IMG/VR virus record: IMGVR_UViG_3300023174_000327
Coordinates: 1 to 40,274 of that record
Direction: 5' to 3' (one strand)
DNA: 40,274 nucleotides
DNA from: a virus
In this document: piece after piece, positions 38,310 to 40,274 of the stretch
How positions within the stretch are numbered: position 1 is the first letter of the stretch
How the letters are laid out: every line of letters starts with the position of its first letter
Program-made: the position numbers and the translations under genes
Notes under the pieces: model-generated
Database searches by the model: none
What the model saw: the letters and a program-made list of their open reading frames with translations, nothing else
What the model was told of the DNA's origin: nothing

Positions 38310-38319
38310 TAAATAGCAG

Positions 38320-38348
38320 TTGACGTATTCAACCCCACCTGTTATAAT
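38320..38348 (+). promoter_or_regulatory. consensus sigma70 promoter inside a terminator hairpin
   Basis: TTGACG (38320-38325), 17-base spacer, TATAAT (38343-38348) preceded by CTGT (extended -10). The -10 is in the loop of the CCCCACCTG/CAGGTGGGG hairpin. Transcription should start near 38355, in the right arm. The best promoter in the window. Confidence 0.9.
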
Positions 38349-38364
38349 GCAGGTGGGGTTTCTT
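38333..38364 (+). terminator. intrinsic terminator after 38309 with promoter in its loop
   Basis: Perfect 9-bp stem CCCCACCTG (38333-38341) / CAGGTGGGG (38350-38358), 8-nt loop TTATAATG, then TTTCTTATT. Same architecture as 20643-20687 and 5414-5453. Confidence 0.85.
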
Positions 38365-38380
38365 ATTGGAGAAATATATC

Positions 38381-38809
38381 ATGACCGAAAGCAATTCAAA
38401 TCTACTTAAAGTTTCTTATCCAACTGTATTCAAAGAGAATTTCTATTTTGAATGTGGTGATGGTTGGATTGACCTTATTAGTGAAATCGCCAAGTTTATC
38501 TCTTCAAAGACAAAAGATTGCTATGCAGATCAAGTCAAAGAAAAGTTTGGTACTCTTAGATTCTATATTAACTGTGGTAATGGCATCAACGAGCCAGAAT
38601 ATGTTGAAATAGCTTCTTTTATTTCAGCCATTGAAAGACAAAGCGCTCATATTTGTGAGGAATGTGGAGTTAAACTTGATGATTCTAATAGAAATAAGAT
38701 TAAGAGCTATTGGATTAAAAACATTTGTGTTGCTTGCAAACAAAAAGAAGAATTGGATGAGCAAGAAGCATTAATGAAGAGAGCAATGAAGCTTAATAAC
38801 GGACGCTAA
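38381..38809 (+). CDS. conserved phage hypothetical protein with zinc knuckle, 142 aa
   Basis: Start at ATG 38381 with TTGGAGAAA upstream. FECGDGWIDLISEIA, VKEKFGTLRFYINCG and CEECGVKLDD with a later CVAC pair match a widespread phage hypothetical family: an alpha/beta N-terminal part and a C-terminal zinc ribbon. The function of the family is not known to me. Driven by the promoter at 38320. Confidence 0.75.
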   Translation: MTESNSNLLKVSYPTVFKENFYFECGDGWIDLISEIAKFISSKTKDCYADQVKEKFGTLRFYINCGNGINEPEYVEIASFISAIERQSAHICEECGVKLDDSNRNKIKSYWIKNICVACKQKEELDEQEALMKRAMKLNNGR

Positions 38810-39063
38810 TGGAACCAATATTCAAACCGGGGGATCTAGTGGAATATATTCCAGAAGCTTTCGGCCATAAAGATAAATATATTGGTACAGGTTATGTTGA
38901 AAAAGCTGAATTTAATGAAAGTACTGGTATGTACTTTTATACCGTGGTATCATTCAATACAGTTAAGCAATCAGCTAAGAACTTTGCAGAGTATCATATT
39001 GGTGAAGTAAGACGCATGTGGCATGAGCACGTAGCGCAAAATATATTAAGAAAAATATCATGA
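38809..39063 (+). CDS. small SH3-like protein, 84 aa
   Basis: Opening IFKPGDLVEYIPEAFGHKD and strands YIGTGYVEKAEFNE and YFYTVVSFNTV have the small-barrel look; the C-terminal half is a helix. Start overlaps the previous stop by one base (TAATG) and the gene overlaps the next by 4 bases. Unknown function. Confidence 0.65.
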   Translation: MEPIFKPGDLVEYIPEAFGHKDKYIGTGYVEKAEFNESTGMYFYTVVSFNTVKQSAKNFAEYHIGEVRRMWHEHVAQNILRKIS

Positions 39064-39302
39064 AACATCGAATTGGTGACATCGTGGCGTGCTACAATAA
39101 CGCAATACGATCTAAAATAACAATTGGTTGGATAACAGAAATAGTTCATGAAACAATATATATTGCACACGTTGATCATCAAGAAGAAAGATATCGTGTA
39201 CAATGGGCAGATAACGAATTTGATGATGGTTCCATTATTCTTTATACACCAGAAGAAATAGCCGATGGAAAGAAATTGTATATTTCATGGCATAATTTAT
39301 GA
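39060..39302 (+). CDS. small SH3-like protein, 80 aa
   Basis: HRIGDIVACYNNA opens the protein, and the later strands TIGWITEIVHETIYIAHVD and YRVQWADNEFDDGSI read like a Tudor/SH3 barrel. It is paralogous in style to 38809 and 37601. ATGA overlap with the previous gene. Function unknown. Confidence 0.65.
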   Translation: MKHRIGDIVACYNNAIRSKITIGWITEIVHETIYIAHVDHQEERYRVQWADNEFDDGSIILYTPEEIADGKKLYISWHNL

Positions 39303-39769
39303 ATACCACCCCCCACCCATCCTCCACCCCCCCACCTACCTACCTATCCATGGGGGATGTGGTCTTTATTAAATTGGGAACTGTTAGGTCAAGTTATCTA
39401 AAACAAATGTTTAAAACATATAAACATTTGAAACCAATAGATATACTAAAACAATTTGGCATCAGTAATAGAGTGGCTAAAGATATAAAGAACGATACAT
39501 ATTTTTATATAGATCCAAATGTGATTGGCTACATTAGTAGCGATCCTATGACCGCCGAAATGGCAGAGCAGCAAAACCTTAAAGTTAATCAGTATGGAGA
39601 TTTTATGTTAGGTTATGCTATTAAATTTGAAATGCTAAATAAAAAGATGCTCCCAGCAAACTATAATACTTTTATGTTCCATCATTCCTTATTGTCAATC
39701 TCAGATATAGTTATATATGAGCCGCATGAACTATACGAGGAAATCATGAATGAGAAAGGAAACGGATGA
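39299..39769 (+). CDS. hypothetical protein, 156 aa, with a C-rich tract near its start
   Basis: Start at ATG 39299 overlaps the previous stop by ATGA, a coupled start. Alternative ATG 39350 lacks a Shine-Dalgarno sequence. The first ~16 residues (NTTPHPSSTPPPTYLS) come from an unusual C-rich tract with runs of 6, 3 and 7 C (39309-39333), then MGDVVFIKLGTV begins the real domain, an SH3-like start followed by a helical segment (YKHLKPIDILKQFGISN). Slippage at the C runs would shift the frame for the whole protein. No known family. Confidence 0.6.
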   Translation: MNTTPHPSSTPPPTYLSMGDVVFIKLGTVRSSYLKQMFKTYKHLKPIDILKQFGISNRVAKDIKNDTYFYIDPNVIGYISSDPMTAEMAEQQNLKVNQYGDFMLGYAIKFEMLNKKMLPANYNTFMFHHSLLSISDIVIYEPHELYEEIMNEKGNG

Positions 39770-39887
39770 GAATTCTACAAGAATTATAAATATAAATAAA
39801 GATAAAAATATTGATGTTACCGAACTTGTTCTTTTGTCCGGTTATGCTGGTCTTGTTGTGATGTGGGTTTTTGCTTGTTGCGCCTAA
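39750..39887 (+). CDS. small membrane protein, 45 aa
   Basis: ATG 39750 lies inside the end of the previous gene (overlap 20 bases) with GAGG about 9 bases upstream, and runs to TAA 39885-39887. The N-terminal half is polar and charged; the C-terminal half LVLLSGYAGLVVMWVFACCA is one hydrophobic helix with terminal Cys residues. Too short for family assignment. Small membrane effectors are common in phages. Confidence 0.5.
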   Translation: MRKETDENSTRIININKDKNIDVTELVLLSGYAGLVVMWVFACCA

Positions 39888-39890
39888 TGT

Positions 39891-39919
39891 GTGATATGTA
39901 GTTATATATCCTACATCAC
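39891..39919 (+). repeat. bulged inverted repeat after the last gene
   Basis: GTGATATGTAG (39891-39901) pairs with CTACATCAC (39911-39919) apart from a 2-nt AT bulge. No T-tract. May act as mRNA 3' end structure. Confidence 0.5.
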
Positions 39920-39939
39920 CGTTAATTTGTTGTCATTGG

Positions 39940-40036
39940 TTTGACGCCATTTATTTGACGCGACTTATATTTGGCGTCATTTTTCTGTCGTCAAAAAAAA
40001 ACACGTCACCCGTTTGACGCCACAATATTGGCGTCA
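39940..40036 (+). repeat. iterated TTTGACGCCA boxes and palindromes
   Basis: Direct copies TTTGACGCCA (39940-39949, 40013-40022) and TTTGACGCGA (39954-39963). Inverted copies TTGGCGTCA (39971-39979, 40028-40036) and TGTCGTCAAA (39986-39995). TGACGCCA-CAATAT-TGGCGTCA (40015-40036) is a perfect dyad. A further GGCGTCA lies at 40121. Iteron-like organisation; binder unknown. Confidence 0.8.
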
Positions 40037-40165
40037 GGGAAATGGCTTAATAATTTCAACCACTTACAGCGATATATGTGAACGTATGGTCACGTCAGCA
40101 TCCTAACCCGCCATATTTCCGGCGTCAACGCACCGTCATTAATGATTTCAATGGTTTAGCGGCAC

Positions 40166-40194
40166 TTGACTCCTGCCAGCGATTCGCGTACAAT
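40166..40194 (+). promoter_or_regulatory. strong sigma70 promoter pointing out of the window
   Basis: TTGACT (40166-40171), a 17-base spacer, TACAAT (40189-40194). It lies in GC-richer sequence. Transcription would start near 40201; its product lies beyond the window end. Confidence 0.75.
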
Positions 40195-40274
40195 ACCCTT
40201 GTGGAGTGTGCGTGCGCCAGCCGCCGCATATATGCAAATATCGTGCCAACAAAAAAGTTATTCCGTGCTGTTGA

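Larger units (their letters stand above)
39888..40274. other. non-coding region with iterated TGACGCC boxes
   Basis: 387 bases without a convincing gene, visibly richer in G+C than the rest. It contains a bulged hairpin (39891-39919), at least six TGACGCC/GGCGTCA-type boxes in both orientations (39940-40127), a palindrome TCATTAATGA (40136-40145), and a strong rightward promoter (40166-40194). An origin, a regulatory hub, or the leader of an RNA/early operon beyond the window are all possible. No tRNA could be folded by eye. Confidence 0.7.

Noticed and set aside
39940-40036. CRISPR array
   Set aside because: Boxes are only 7-10 bases, occur in both orientations and have no regular spacing; no cas genes nearby.
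40195-40274. tRNA gene after the exit promoter
   Set aside because: No cloverleaf could be folded by eye before the window ends; the region needs the following sequence.

Overview
This window looks like part of the genome of a large, lytic, T4-related tailed phage (Caudoviricetes). Every convincing gene is on the + strand, genes abut or overlap by a few bases, and the DNA is AT-rich. Replication, nucleotide, chaperone and virion genes are intermixed. The host cannot be named from the sequence. A lipoprotein with MopE-type Asp/Cys repeats (10040-11191) resembles proteins common in Myxococcota and related bacteria. The thioredoxin plus B12-dependent ribonucleotide reductase pair, ThyX, and several small domains recall environmental and marine phages. 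These are hints only.

Layout. 1-4255 holds a 5'-nuclease C-terminus, a T4 gp41-like helicase, thioredoxin and a monomeric class II ribonucleotide reductase. 4327-5391 holds two proteins with a shared N-terminal leader. 5466-11819 holds a GroES-like co-chaperonin, ThyX, a eukaryotic-type phosphomannomutase, a nucleotidyltransferase-like protein, a ParB-like protein, the MopE/vWA lipoprotein and zinc-ribbon proteins. 11834-16457 holds a family C (DnaE) polymerase, a mannose-6-phosphate isomerase-type cupin, an RfaE/TagD-like nucleotidyltransferase and dUTPase. 16485-20618 holds leader proteins, an IMPDH/GMP reductase-family enzyme, a small sigma region 4-like protein and a very acidic protein. 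20697-26916 holds a ClpP-like protease, two PD-(D/E)XK nuclease-like proteins, a zincin metalloprotease and GroEL. 26965-29081 holds small proteins and Hsp20. 29155-35498 is a virion-like block with basic Cys-rich proteins, a 1104-residue fibre with an S74 chaperone, a DUF5661-like protein and a HAD phosphatase. 35574-39887 holds an Ate1/Bpt-like aminoacyl transferase, a short PurA, small SH3-like proteins and a tiny membrane protein. 39888-40274 is non-coding, richer in GC, with iterated TGACGCC boxes and a strong promoter pointing out of the window.

How it may fit together. Replication appears to be a mosaic of a T4-like helicase with a bacterial-type DnaE polymerase. Nucleotide genes (RNR, thioredoxin, ThyX, dUTPase, an IMPDH/GMPR-family enzyme, PurA) could steer precursors toward A and T. 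Two classes of control signal are visible. One is sigma70-like promoters with an extended -10 (CTGTTATAAT), several of them folded into a terminator hairpin. The other is an ACTATTTA motif in front of virion-like genes, often in a small AT hairpin.

The strongest candidate for an undescribed system is a set of otherwise unrelated proteins that begin with an amphipathic leader of the type MKIxKxYLKQIIKEE. I interpret it as a possible capsid-targeting or prohead-processing signal. The nuclease/protease cassette at 21999-25319, which has looser leader-like N-termini, would be candidate virion cargo.
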